Source: Pseudomonadota bacterium
GTDB lineage: Bacteria; Desulfobacterota; Desulfovibrionia; Desulfovibrionales; Desulfovibrionaceae
NCBI GenBank assembly: GCA_023390395.1
Contig: JAEWCY010000200.1
Span: 1 to 26,977, forward strand
Length of the DNA stretch: 26,977 nt
Direction of reading: 5' to 3'
How positions within the stretch are numbered: the stretch's first letter is position 1; each line of letters opens with the position of its first letter. The notes under the pieces are model-generated. The model did no database searches. It had not been told where the DNA came from and was given only the letters and a program-made list of their open reading frames with translations. The position numbers and the translations under genes are program-made. Below, one piece after another: positions 14,192 to 22,606 of the stretch.

Positions 14192-17100
14192 TCAGGCCGC
14201 GGGCAGCGAGACCACGACCCGGGTGCCTCCGGCGGGGTCTGCCTCCAGGCGGATGTCGCCGTGCTGGGCGAGCGTCATGATCCGGGCCGAATAGGCGCCG
14301 AGTCCCGTGCCGCCCTTCTTGCCGCCCGTGGCGTACTTCTCGAAGAAGACCGGCACGATGTCCGCCGGCACGGGCGTGGGGTTGGTCACGGCCAGCACGA
14401 CGCGGTCCCCTTCCCGGGTCAGGCGCGCGGTCACCTGCCCCCCCTCGGGCTCGGCCTCCACGGCGTTTTTGAGCAGATTGGCGGCGATGGTCTGGCAAAG
14501 CAGCGCATTGCCCATGGCGAACACGGGCTCCCCGGCCTCCACGGCCAGGGTCACGCCGCGGGAGCGGGCCAGTCCCGCGAGCATCTCCGCCGTCCCCGAG
14601 GCGATGCGGGACAGGTCGATGCGCTGGGCCTCCAGCACGTAGGTTCCGGTCTCCATCTTGTAGAGGTCCAGGGACAGCTCGATCTGCTCCAGCATGGACT
14701 GGCCGGCCCGCTCGATCTCGTCGAGCAGTTCCTGCTGCTCTTCGTTGACCTGGCCGACGACCGGGACGATCTGGGGCAGGTTGACGATGCTGTTGAGCGG
14801 CGCCTTGAGGTCGTGGCGCATGATGCGCTCCACGTCCTCGCGCACGCGTTCGAGCTCCTTGCGGGCCGAAACGTCGTCGAAGATCCAGATGGAGCCGGCC
14901 TCGGCCCTGTCCGGGTCGATGCGCCGGCCGTGGATGGAGCACCAGAAGGCGCGCCCGAGAGCGTTGCGCAGCCGTTCTTCGACCTGCACGTCCTCCCCGG
15001 CCGTCACCCTGTCGAGCAGCGCGCGCCGCAGGGCGGTCAGCCGGACCGTCCCCCCATGGATGTCGTCGATATGCCGCCCGGCCAGTTCCTCCGGGGGCAG
15101 CCCGAGCAGTTCGCCGAAGCGCCGATTGGCCCGGACCACCCGTTCGTCTCCGCCCAGGTGCACGATGCCCACGGACGAGGCATTAAAGATGGCCTCGAAT
15201 TCGCCCATGAGCTGGCGCAGCCGGACCTCGCGCCGCCGGCGCTCGGTGATGTCCTCCTTGACGGCCACGAAATGGGTGATGGCCCCGGACTCGTCGCGCA
15301 CGGGCGAAATGGAGGAATCCTCCCAGTAGAGTTCGCCGTTCTTCTTGCGGTTGCACAACTCGCCCCGCCAGATTTCGCCGGCGACGAGGGTTTCCCACAT
15401 CTCCCGGTAGAAGGCGTCGGGATGGGCGTCGCTTTTGAGGAGCCTGGGGGTCTCGCCCCGAGCCTCCTCGGGGGTGTAGCCGGTGAGGATGGAGAAATGC
15501 GGGTTGACGTACTCGATCACGCCCTGGAGGTCGGTGATGACGATGGAGGCCGGCGACTGCTCCACGGCGGCCCACAGCAGCCGCAACGAGGCATCCTTGT
15601 CCCGCATGGCGCTGATGTCCTCCACCGAGGCGATGACGGGCGTGGGAGCCCGGCCGGCTTCCACGGGATTGAAGATGGCCCGCACGTGGCAGCTTTTGCC
15701 GCTGATCGTGCTGGTGTAGAGCCCTTCCGTGGCGGCGGCCTGGCCGCCGAGGGCCCGTTGCAGGGCCTCGCGCACGTAGGCCGGCATCCGGCCGAGGACG
15801 TTGTGGCCGATCATCTGCTCCGGGGCCAGGCCCAGGAGGTCCAGCAACCGGCCGTTGCAGTTGACCACCACGCCCGTCTCGTCGAAAAAGACCAGCCCCA
15901 GCGGCGAATTGTCGAAGATGATCCGCAGCTGGCGCTCCCGCCGGGCCAGGTTCTCCTCGGCCAGCTTGCGCTTGGTGATGTCCGTGCAAAAGCCCTCCAG
16001 CTGCCTGATCTCCCCGGAAGGGTCGCGCACGGCCCGGATGTTGAGCGAGACCCGGATGACCTCTCCGGCCCGGGTCAGGCGGCGGACTTCGTAATTGGCG
16101 AGATGGTCGCGGGTCCGCAGGGCCTCGAGCAGGGCGGCGCGCTCGTCCGGGTCGGGATAGACCTGGGCCCGGATGTCCGTGACCGCGCCGAGCAGGGCCT
16201 TGGCGTCCTCGTAGCCGTACATCCTGGCCAGGTGGTCGTTGGCCTTGAGGTAGCGGCCGGCCGGGGTGGAGGTGAAGATGCCCACGGGCGCGTTGGCATA
16301 GAGGTCGCGCAGGGCCTCCTCGCTGCGGCGCAGGGCCAGCTCGGCCCGCAGCCGGTCCGAGATGTCGCGGATGTAGCCGCCCACGCCCGTGACGCCCTCG
16401 CCAAGGGGCACCGGGAACTTGCGCGCCTCGAAGGTGCGCTCGTCCACGCTCTCGAAAGTGGCCACCACCTCGCGGCCGTCCCGGGCCGCCACGTCCGAGG
16501 CGTGGCAGCGGGCGGCGAGTTCCGGCGGCATGAGTTCGTAGTCCGTAAGCCCGATGACCTCCTCGGGCCTCTTCCCGACAAAGGCGGCCAGGGGCCTGTT
16601 GGCCACGAGATGGCGCAGGGAGGCGTCTTTTAAAAAAGCCATATCGCCGGTGGCGTCGATGAAGGCCCGGTAGCGGGCCTCGCCCTGGCGCAGGGCTTCG
16701 TTGAGGCGCGTCAGTTCGGCCGTGCGCGCGGCCACGGTGCGTTCCAGGTCGGCGTTGGCCGCGTCCAGGGCCCGGGTGGCCTGGGCCACGGCCCGGGACA
16801 GCCGCGCCGGCCAGGAGGCGAGCAGGAAAAAGGCCGCGGCCAGGGCCAGCCAGGCGCCGGCCCCGGCGGCCATCAGCCCCGGCGGCGGCGGCATGGCCGT
16901 CCAGCCGCCCCGGGGCGTCGCCCCAAGCAGCCAGCCGCCGCCAGGCACCTCCATGGAGGTGGTCACCGGATCGCCGGCGAACACGGCCGGGTCGCCGAAG
17001 ACCATGGGCGCGTCGTCGCCGCCCTGCTCGCGCACGGCCACCCGGATGTCGGCGTCTCTCTCGAGCCCGGCCTCCCGGAAGAACGCTTCGACGTCGACGA

Positions 17101-17665
17101 TGACCGTGGCCACTCCCCACAGGCGGGGGGCAAGGCCGGGGGCCTGCTCGGCGTGGACCGCCGTGCGGGCGAGGAGGCCTCGCCCCCCCTGGAGCAGGTC
17201 GGCCGGGCCGGAAACGACGACGCCGCCGTGTTCCAGCACCGCCACCAGGGCGGCCCGCTGGGGCAGGGGCAGGTTGCGCACGAGGTCGAGGCCGAGGATG
17301 CCGGGGTTGGCGGGCCGCGGATAGACGTGGCTGACCACGGCGTCCCGGGCCAGTTGCAGCGAGCGCACGGCCGGCACGTCCCTGGCCAGGGCGGCGGCGA
17401 AGGATTCGAACTGCTCGGGCGTGATCTCCGGGTTGCTGGCGGCGCAGGCGGCTATGGCCTTCAGAAAGGCCAGACGGGCGTCCAGGGCGGCGCGCAGGGA
17501 CAGACGCGTCTCGTCGAGGTGGTCGGCCACCGCGGCCCGGCGGGCCGCGTCGTAACGGCCGGCTTCCAGACGCCACAAGAACCACAGGGCCGGCGTCACG
17601 AACAGGGCCGACGCGGCAAGGGCCAGCAACAGCAGCCTGACCTTGTGACCGGAGCCCTGGGGCAT
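14192..17665 (-). CDS. Membrane CHASE/multi-PAS sensor histidine kinase
   Basis: A 1157-residue sensor. Span 1 is at about 9-31 and span 2 at 264-285, enclosing a periplasmic CHASE-like domain with ITPEQFESFAAAL and ANPGILGLDLVRN (119-131). Five PAS domains follow at about 328-445, 452-575, 580-700, 702-825 and 830-940, several ending in the PAS-typical DIS, DIT or DVS. HisKA has RIMRHDLKAPLNSIV with phospho-His951. The ATPase domain has the N-box NLLKNAVEAEPEGG and the G2 box GGTGLGAYSARIM (about 1118-1130). The G1 box is TNPTPVP instead of DxGxG, a change that also occurs in some other kinases with FFEKYATGGK as seen here. There is no receiver domain and no regulator gene next to it. The start at 17665 is the last ATG before the signal-anchor; upstream frame is open but unlike protein. 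The ligand is unknown. Confidence 0.9.
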   Translation of the reverse strand: MPQGSGHKVRLLLLALAASALFVTPALWFLWRLEAGRYDAARRAAVADHLDETRLSLRAALDARLAFLKAIAACAASNPEITPEQFESFAAALARDVPAVRSLQLARDAVVSHVYPRPANPGILGLDLVRNLPLPQRAALVAVLEHGGVVVSGPADLLQGGRGLLARTAVHAEQAPGLAPRLWGVATVIVDVEAFFREAGLERDADIRVAVREQGGDDAPMVFGDPAVFAGDPVTTSMEVPGGGWLLGATPRGGWTAMPPPPGLMAAGAGAWLALAAAFFLLASWPARLSRAVAQATRALDAANADLERTVAARTAELTRLNEALRQGEARYRAFIDATGDMAFLKDASLRHLVANRPLAAFVGKRPEEVIGLTDYELMPPELAARCHASDVAARDGREVVATFESVDERTFEARKFPVPLGEGVTGVGGYIRDISDRLRAELALRRSEEALRDLYANAPVGIFTSTPAGRYLKANDHLARMYGYEDAKALLGAVTDIRAQVYPDPDERAALLEALRTRDHLANYEVRRLTRAGEVIRVSLNIRAVRDPSGEIRQLEGFCTDITKRKLAEENLARRERQLRIIFDNSPLGLVFFDETGVVVNCNGRLLDLLGLAPEQMIGHNVLGRMPAYVREALQRALGGQAAATEGLYTSTISGKSCHVRAIFNPVEAGRAPTPVIASVEDISAMRDKDASLRLLWAAVEQSPASIVITDLQGVIEYVNPHFSILTGYTPEEARGETPRLLKSDAHPDAFYREMWETLVAGEIWRGELCNRKKNGELYWEDSSISPVRDESGAITHFVAVKEDITERRRREVRLRQLMGEFEAIFNASSVGIVHLGGDERVVRANRRFGELLGLPPEELAGRHIDDIHGGTVRLTALRRALLDRVTAGEDVQVEERLRNALGRAFWCSIHGRRIDPDRAEAGSIWIFDDVSARKELERVREDVERIMRHDLKAPLNSIVNLPQIVPVVGQVNEEQQELLDEIERAGQSMLEQIELSLDLYKMETGTYVLEAQRIDLSRIASGTAEMLAGLARSRGVTLAVEAGEPVFAMGNALLCQTIAANLLKNAVEAEPEGGQVTARLTREGDRVVLAVTNPTPVPADIVPVFFEKYATGGKKGGTGLGAYSARIMTLAQHGDIRLEADPAGGTRVVVSLPAA

Positions 17666-17773
17666 GGAAACGCATCCTTGAAAGGCGATTGAAGCGAAAA
17701 AACGCGAACAGACGCAGCCTCCCACGTCATACCCGCATGGGCGCGACGCCGCAAGGGGGCGGCGCGACGCGTC

Positions 17774-17802
17774 TTGCCTCGCCCGGACGTTGGCGCTAGG
17801 GT
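17774..17802 (+). promoter_or_regulatory. Possible promoter of the mltB-type gene
   Basis: TTGCCT (17774-17779) and TAGGGT (17797-17802) are 17 nt apart, about 108 nt before the ATG. The -10 is imperfect, so this is tentative. Confidence 0.4.
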
Positions 17803-17909
17803 CTTTCGCGGCCCTTTCCCGCATGTCCGGGCCGACGCGGCATGCGCGGCCGGTCATGCCTCTTTTCCCAAAAACAATTTTTCCAAGAACCTGACACAAG
17901 GACGGCGGC

Positions 17910-18845
17910 ATGAACGCCCCTCGCGGAGCCCTGCTCCTCTTCGTCCTGGCCCTATCGTGCTGCGCCCTGCTCCCCTCCCGGAGCACGGCCCAATCCGCCC
18001 GCCCCGTCGCCGCCCCGGACCCGGGCTGGAAGCCCCTGGTGGACCGGCTGGCCGCCGACGGCCTGGACAGGGCCGCCCTGGACCGCCTCTTCGCCGGCGG
18101 CGCGGTGGAGTATTCCCCGGAGATCATGGCCCGCAAGGTGGACGCCATGGTGAAAAAGGAGTTCGAGCCCAGGCCCAAGCCCAGCCCCAAGACGCTGGAG
18201 AAGAGCAATTACCGCCATTTCCTGACCCCGGCTTCCATCGCCGAGGCGGTGGGCTTCGTGCGGCAGAACCGGGCCGCCTTCGACAAGGCCAGGCGCGAGT
18301 ACGGCCCGCCGCCGGAACTGATCGCCGCCTTCCTCATGGTCGAGACCAAGCTCGGCTCCTACCTGGGCGACCGCGACGCCCTGAGCGTGCTGGCGAGCCT
18401 GGCCCGGGCCTCGAGCCTGGAGCAGATCGCGCCCTACATGAAGACCCTCGCGGGCGATCCCTCCCGCCGCGACTTCGCCGCCGCGGCCGCCGCCGACCGG
18501 GCCCAGTGGGCCTACCGGGAACTGGCGGCGCTTTTGCGCTACGCCGCCGCCAAAAAGCAGCCCCCGGCCAGCATCCCGGGCTCCATCTACGGGGCCATCG
18601 GCATCTGCCAGTTCATGCCCTCCAACGCCCTGCGCTTCGGCGTGGACGCCGACGGCGACGGCGTGGTGGACCTCTTCTGTCCGGCCGACGCCATCGTGAG
18701 CGTGGCCAGCTACCTGCGCGGCCACGGCTGGAAGCCCGGCATGACCCCGCAGGAGGCCCACGACGTGGTCTACGCCTACAACCACAGCGACCTGTACGTG
18801 CTGGCCGTGCTGACCGTGGCCGAGCGCATCAAGGCCCAGCTGTAG
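17910..18845 (+). CDS. mltB: MltB-type lytic murein transglycosylase
   Basis: A 311-residue exported enzyme that cleaves peptidoglycan strands with formation of 1,6-anhydromuropeptides. A hydrophobic export signal covers about 6-27 (possible cleavage near STAQS); two cysteines (17-18) occur but do not make a clean lipobox. The catalytic Glu145 lies in FLMVETKLGSYLG, matching the VETRWG region of the family. GAIGICQFMPSN is the substrate-site motif, and GVDADGDGVVDLF is the EF-hand-like calcium loop seen in MltB/Slt35, followed by AIVSVASYLRGHGW and VYAYNHSDLY. Length is near normal (soluble Slt35 about 320). The ATG is preceded by AAGGACGG. It is alone in its direction, divergent from the PAS kinase. 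Confidence 0.92.
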   Translation: MNAPRGALLLFVLALSCCALLPSRSTAQSARPVAAPDPGWKPLVDRLAADGLDRAALDRLFAGGAVEYSPEIMARKVDAMVKKEFEPRPKPSPKTLEKSNYRHFLTPASIAEAVGFVRQNRAAFDKARREYGPPPELIAAFLMVETKLGSYLGDRDALSVLASLARASSLEQIAPYMKTLAGDPSRRDFAAAAAADRAQWAYRELAALLRYAAAKKQPPASIPGSIYGAIGICQFMPSNALRFGVDADGDGVVDLFCPADAIVSVASYLRGHGWKPGMTPQEAHDVVYAYNHSDLYVLAVLTVAERIKAQL

Positions 18846-18918
18846 GCCGCGACCGCGGCCTCGGGAAGCGGCGGCGCAGACGCCCCGCGCGCGCCCGCAG
18901 CCGTCGGCGGCCCGGCCT

Positions 18919-19248
18919 TCAGGGATTGGGAACGGCGAAGAAGAGGGGATTGGGCCTGCGGTCCCGGGCCAGGAAGCTGCCCTCGAAATACCCCTGGCTG
19001 AAGCCCTGGCGGTAGCCGGCCGAGTAGGCCCCGCGCCGGGTCATGGAAGCCACGGGCGTATAGGCCCCAAGCCGCCCCTCGGATCGGACGAGCATGTCGC
19101 GGCGCTGGGTTTCGAGCATGGCGATGCGCTCCCAGACCATCTCGCGGCGGTCCACGGGCGGCTCGTTTCCCCGCACGGCCTTGGGGCCGCCCAGGAAGAT
19201 GTAGACCACGAGGCCGATGATGCCAACCATGATGATGAGGTATTTCAC
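18919..19248 (-). CDS. Small membrane-anchored protein of unknown function
   Basis: A 109-residue protein with one N-terminal membrane segment (about 3-20: YLIIMVGIIGLVVYIFLG), then a charged helix RREMVWERIAMLETQRRDML and a Gly/Tyr/Phe-rich stretch SAGYRQGFSQGYFEGSFLA. I do not recognise a family. The GTG at 19248 is chosen because it includes the whole membrane segment; an ATG at 19230 would remove six residues and has no better ribosome site. It is on the same strand as, and 120 nt after, the NtrC-type regulator. The 73-nt gap to the convergent mltB contains only short GC inverted repeats. Confidence 0.6.
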   Translation of the reverse strand: MKYLIIMVGIIGLVVYIFLGGPKAVRGNEPPVDRREMVWERIAMLETQRRDMLVRSEGRLGAYTPVASMTRRGAYSAGYRQGFSQGYFEGSFLARDRRPNPLFFAVPNP

Positions 19249-19368
19249 CGCGCCGCCCGCGGGGCCGCAGACGCGCCGACGGTGTGCCGGTTACGCGCCG
19301 CGTCCCTTTCCCTTACCCTTTCGACATCCGCCTGGGCCATCTTTAGCCCGGCGGAAAATCGGCCGGAT

Positions 19369-20787
19369 TCAGGAAGAGCGCACGGCCGGGATGCCGTGCT
19401 TTTTCAGCAGCGCGTAGAGCCGCGAGCGCGAAAGCCCCGAGACGTCGAGCATGCGGCCGACGTCGCCGGCGAAGCGTCCGGTGAGCGCCCGCAGGTAGCG
19501 GGCCTCGCCCTGGTCGCGGAAGTCGCGGAAGCGCGGCAGGACCCCGACGGCGAGCCCCGGCTCGCCCCCCGGCCCCTCCTCCGCCGCCGCGCCCGGGCCG
19601 CGCCCGGCCACGCGGTTTCGCGCCGCGCACACCCGGATGTGCAGGGGCAGGTGCACGGGCAGCAGGGCCTCGTCGCCCCGGGCCAGGGCCAGCGCGCCTT
19701 CGACGGTGTTTTTGAGTTCCCGCACATTGCCCGGCCAGGGATAGGCCAGAAGCGCCCGGGAGAAATCGTCGGAGAACGCCCTGGCGGCGATGCCGAGCCT
19801 GGCCGCGCCCTCGGCCGCGAAGTGGGCGGCGAAGTCCAGGATGTCGTCGGGATGGCCGGCCAGGGGCGGCAGTTCGATGCCCACGCCCTGGAGGCGGAAA
19901 AGCAGGTCCTCGCGGAAAAGCCCTTCCGCGGCCATGGCTTCCAGGTTCTGGTTGGTGGCCGCCACCAGGCGGAAATGGCAGGGCGCTTCCTCGAGCCCGC
20001 CCACCGGGCGCACCCGCCGTTCCTGCAGCACCCGCAAAAAGGCCTTCTGCACCGAAAGGGGCATCTCCCCCACCTCGTCCAGAAACAGCGTGCCCTCGTG
20101 GGCCCGCAGCAGCACGCCCTCGCGACGGCGGTCCGCGCCGGTGTACACGCCCTTTTCCGAACCGAAGAGCACGCTTTCCACGATGCCCGGCGGCAGGGCG
20201 GCGCAGTCCACCACCACGAAGGACTTGGCCCGGCGCGGGCTGTTGTCGTGGATGGCCTGGGCGAAGAGTTCCTTGCCCACGCCCGTGGGGCCGGTGAGCA
20301 GGACGTTGACGTCGCTGGGCGCCGCCTTGGCCGCCTGTTCCAGGCATTGGGCCCGCTTGGGGTTGCCGCCGACGATGCCGGAAAAATGGAACAGCCCGCC
20401 CTCGCCCCGCTCGGACCGGGCCTGCCGCCGGTGCTCCATGGCGCTGACCAGGGGCGCGGTCATGGTTTTGACCGTGGGCGGCTTCTCGATGTAGTCCCAG
20501 GCCCCTTGCCGCATGGCCCGCTCGGCCCCGTCCGGATCGCCCCAGCCGGTGATGACGATGACTTCCGGATTGGAGGGGGCGCGCTTTATCTCGCCGATGG
20601 CGTCGAGGCCGTTGCCGTCGGGCATGCGCACGTCCAGGAAGACCACGTCCACGTCGGCCTCGCCGGCCCGGCGCAGGCCCTCGGACAGGGTCGCGGCCAT
20701 GTCCGGGGCGTGGCCCAGGCGCGTGACCACCCTGGCCAGGGCGTCGCGTATGGTCTGGTCGTCGTCGATGATGAGCACGTTGCCCAA
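19369..20787 (-). CDS. Sigma-54-dependent response regulator (NtrC family)
   Basis: A 472-residue regulator. Receiver domain at 3-120 has phospho-Asp52 in VVFLDVRMPDGNG and the switch pair near DYIEKPP. AAA+ domain at about 137-375 has Walker A GPTGVGKE (166-173), GVYTGA (213-218) in place of the usual GAFTGA, Walker B GTLFLDEVG (232-240), and the arginine finger segment FREDLLFRL. The Fis-type DNA-binding domain is at 428-465 (VGRMLDVSGLSRSRLYALLK). The start is TTG at 20787: GGAGG lies 6 nt upstream and the receiver begins at residue 3; an ATG at 20838 would add 17 residues unlike receiver sequence. No kinase gene adjoins it, so it is an orphan here. The altered GVYTGA could affect contact with sigma-54. 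Confidence 0.9.
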   Translation of the reverse strand: MGNVLIIDDDQTIRDALARVVTRLGHAPDMAATLSEGLRRAGEADVDVVFLDVRMPDGNGLDAIGEIKRAPSNPEVIVITGWGDPDGAERAMRQGAWDYIEKPPTVKTMTAPLVSAMEHRRQARSERGEGGLFHFSGIVGGNPKRAQCLEQAAKAAPSDVNVLLTGPTGVGKELFAQAIHDNSPRRAKSFVVVDCAALPPGIVESVLFGSEKGVYTGADRRREGVLLRAHEGTLFLDEVGEMPLSVQKAFLRVLQERRVRPVGGLEEAPCHFRLVAATNQNLEAMAAEGLFREDLLFRLQGVGIELPPLAGHPDDILDFAAHFAAEGAARLGIAARAFSDDFSRALLAYPWPGNVRELKNTVEGALALARGDEALLPVHLPLHIRVCAARNRVAGRGPGAAAEEGPGGEPGLAVGVLPRFRDFRDQGEARYLRALTGRFAGDVGRMLDVSGLSRSRLYALLKKHGIPAVRSS

Positions 20788-20940
20788 GGATTGCCTCCGC
20801 AAGCCGCCGACGGGTTCGCGCCGGCCCTGCCCGTGCAATGACCATCGGCCGGCGGCCTGTCAAGGGCGCGTCCGAAAAGGGCGGCGCAGCGCCCCCGCCG
20901 GGCGTGTCCCGGCCGCTCCCCGGCGCGGTTCCCGGCCCGA

Positions 20941-21489
20941 TCAACCGTCCTGCGGTTGGCCGGGCGTTTCCAGATTGAGCTGGTAGAACGCCGCGTCCAA
21001 CCAGCGGCCGAACTTGAAGCCGACCTGCCTGAAGGTGCCGGCATGGACGAATCCCAGCCGGACATGCAGCCCGATGCTGGCGGCATTGGCGGCGTCGATG
21101 CAGCCCACGAGAACGTGCAGCTGCGCCTGGCGCGCGCGTCGGATCAGCTCGTCGAGCAGGAGCCTGCCGAGTCCTCGGCCGCGATGTTCGCGGTGCACGT
21201 ACACGCTGTGCTCCACCGTATATTTGTAGGCAGGAAAGGCGCGAAACGTGCCCCAACTGGCAAAGCCCAGCAATCGGCCCGACGCGTCGACCGCTCCCAC
21301 GACGGGAAAGCCGCCTTCCCGTTTCCCGGCGAACCAGGCCGCCATGGCCTGGGGAGGGCGAGGCGCGTAGTCGTACAGTGCCGTCGAATGGATGATGGCC
21401 TCGTTGAAGATCTCCAGGATGGCCGCGGCATGCTCGGCCTCGACGCACTCGATCAGCTTGACGTCGCCATTGCGTGCGCTGGAATGCAT
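20941..21489 (-). CDS. GNAT N-acetyltransferase, phosphinothricin-acetyltransferase-like
   Basis: A 182-residue cytoplasmic acetyltransferase. The acetyl-CoA site is HREHRGRGLGRLLLDEL (about 98-114, R/Q-x2-G-x-G/A pattern). Features shared with the phosphinothricin/methionine-sulfone acetyltransferase group are ILEIFNEAIIHSTALYDY near the N-terminus, GFASWGTFRAFPAYKYTVEHSVYV in the middle, and GCIDAANAASIGLHVRLGF then GRWLDAAFYQL near the end. The substrate is not determined. The ATG at 21489 has GGGAG 8-9 nt upstream; further upstream ATG codons lie in sequence unlike the family. It precedes the NtrC-type regulator by 153 nt on the same strand, with no sign that they are functionally linked. 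Confidence 0.85.
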   Translation of the reverse strand: MHSSARNGDVKLIECVEAEHAAAILEIFNEAIIHSTALYDYAPRPPQAMAAWFAGKREGGFPVVGAVDASGRLLGFASWGTFRAFPAYKYTVEHSVYVHREHRGRGLGRLLLDELIRRARQAQLHVLVGCIDAANAASIGLHVRLGFVHAGTFRQVGFKFGRWLDAAFYQLNLETPGQPQDG

Positions 21490-21667
21490 CCAAGCTCTCC
21501 CGGTTGCTGGTTGGAGGAATTGGAGACGCTCCCGCGCCCGTCGCGGCAGGCGCGTTCGGGGCACGGAAAGCGCCGCCGGATGGCGAATAGACGCCGTCGA
21601 CGGAGAGCCATGCCCTGTTTTTCACGTCGCGTTCGAGCCAAGCGCCGGCCCCGAGTCGACCCGGAAC

Positions 21668-21691
21668 AAAAAAGGCGGGCCGAAGCCCGCC
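21668..21691 (-). terminator. Rho-independent terminator of the SGNH hydrolase gene
   Basis: On the minus strand a 7-bp stem GGCGGGC/GCCCGCC (21685-21691 with 21674-21680) with a TTCG tetraloop is followed by six T (21673-21668). It ends the gene at 21714. From here to 21489 there is 178 nt without a recognised feature. Confidence 0.88.
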
Positions 21692-21713
21692 TCGAACCGC
21701 TTTCGGCGAAGCC

Positions 21714-22364
21714 TCAGTTGGCCGTGGGCGTCTGGGGCTGCTGCCCGGCCAGGCCGGCCAGGACCTCGGGCCGCTGGATCTGGTCGTTGGGCATGGCCAC
21801 GTACTTCTCGATCAGCGCCTGCCAGAGCTTGTAGCCGTCGGGGCGCAGGTGCACGCCGTCGGTGGTCAGGGACTCGTTGAGCGCGCCGGCCACCATGAAG
21901 TGGCTGTAGAGGTCGATGTAGACGCAGCCCGGCATCTCGGCGCAAAGGGCCTGCAGGCCGGCGTTGAGGTCGCGGATCTTGTCGTTGGACAGGTCGGGCC
22001 TGTTGACCACGGGCAGCACGCTTTGCACGAAGACCACGGTCTTGGGCGAGCCCTGGTGGATGCGCCGCAGGATCTCCCGGTAGCGGGACAGGATGCTGGC
22101 GTTGGGGCTCCAAATCTCGTTTATGCCCTCGAGAATGAACACCTTCTCGGGCTTCATGGCCACGACGGGATTGAGCCCCTTGAGGATTTTGGCCGTGGTG
22201 TTGCTCACCGCGCCCTTGTTGACCACCTCGGGAAAGCCGCCCACGTACTTCCAGCCCGCCGTCTGGCTCCCCCCCAGGAAGACCGTCTTGGCCAGCGCCG
22301 CCGTCGCCCCCAAAAAAAGAAGCGCCGCCGAAACGACGCCGACCCGAAACCATGCGGAAACCAT
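21714..22364 (-). CDS. Secreted SGNH/GDSL-type hydrolase
   Basis: A 216-residue exported protein. Signal peptide 1-26 is cleaved probably after TAALA. The SGNH elements are GGSQTAGW (31-38, nucleophile Ser33 in place of the usual GDS), a Gly around 51 in NKGAVSNTT, LEGINEIW (79-85, block III Asn82 with Glu following), and TTDGVHLRPDGY (167-178, block V Asp169 and His172). Such enzymes are esterases, lipases or acetylhydrolases; the INEIW and TTDGVHL pattern is like sialate O-acetylesterase/PAF-acetylhydrolase-like members. The ATG at 22364 is chosen over one at 22385 because AAGGAG lies between the two. The C-terminal tail is Pro/Gln-rich. A clear terminator follows. The gene is alone and divergent from the PilZ gene. 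Confidence 0.82.
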   Translation of the reverse strand: MVSAWFRVGVVSAALLFLGATAALAKTVFLGGSQTAGWKYVGGFPEVVNKGAVSNTTAKILKGLNPVVAMKPEKVFILEGINEIWSPNASILSRYREILRRIHQGSPKTVVFVQSVLPVVNRPDLSNDKIRDLNAGLQALCAEMPGCVYIDLYSHFMVAGALNESLTTDGVHLRPDGYKLWQALIEKYVAMPNDQIQRPEVLAGLAGQQPQTPTAN

Positions 22365-22606
22365 TTCTCCCCTCTCCTTGCACATACGGATACGATCCCG
22401 CGCCTCCCGCGAGCACGGCAGCGGGATAACATGGCCGGAACCGATTGAAAAGGCTCCGCGGACGGTATAGGCTTTGCCGAAAGTTTTGGCGGGGCCTCCC
22501 CAGCCGTCGGAGAAGACGCCGAGCGTCGTGCCAGCTTAACGTCAACCCCCAAAACCGCCGCCGATCACCCCCGCGAAAGCGCGCCGGTCGGCCGCCGCGA
22601 GTCCTC

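Noticed and set aside
20788..20940. Sigma-54 promoter before the NtrC-type gene
   Set aside because: A GG...GC pair is present but separated by 12 rather than 10 nt.
19343..21625. 760-codon minus-strand open frame across the NtrC-type and GNAT genes
   Set aside because: Arg/Pro/Gly-rich out-of-frame translation; the real proteins lie in other frames of the same strand with intact motifs.
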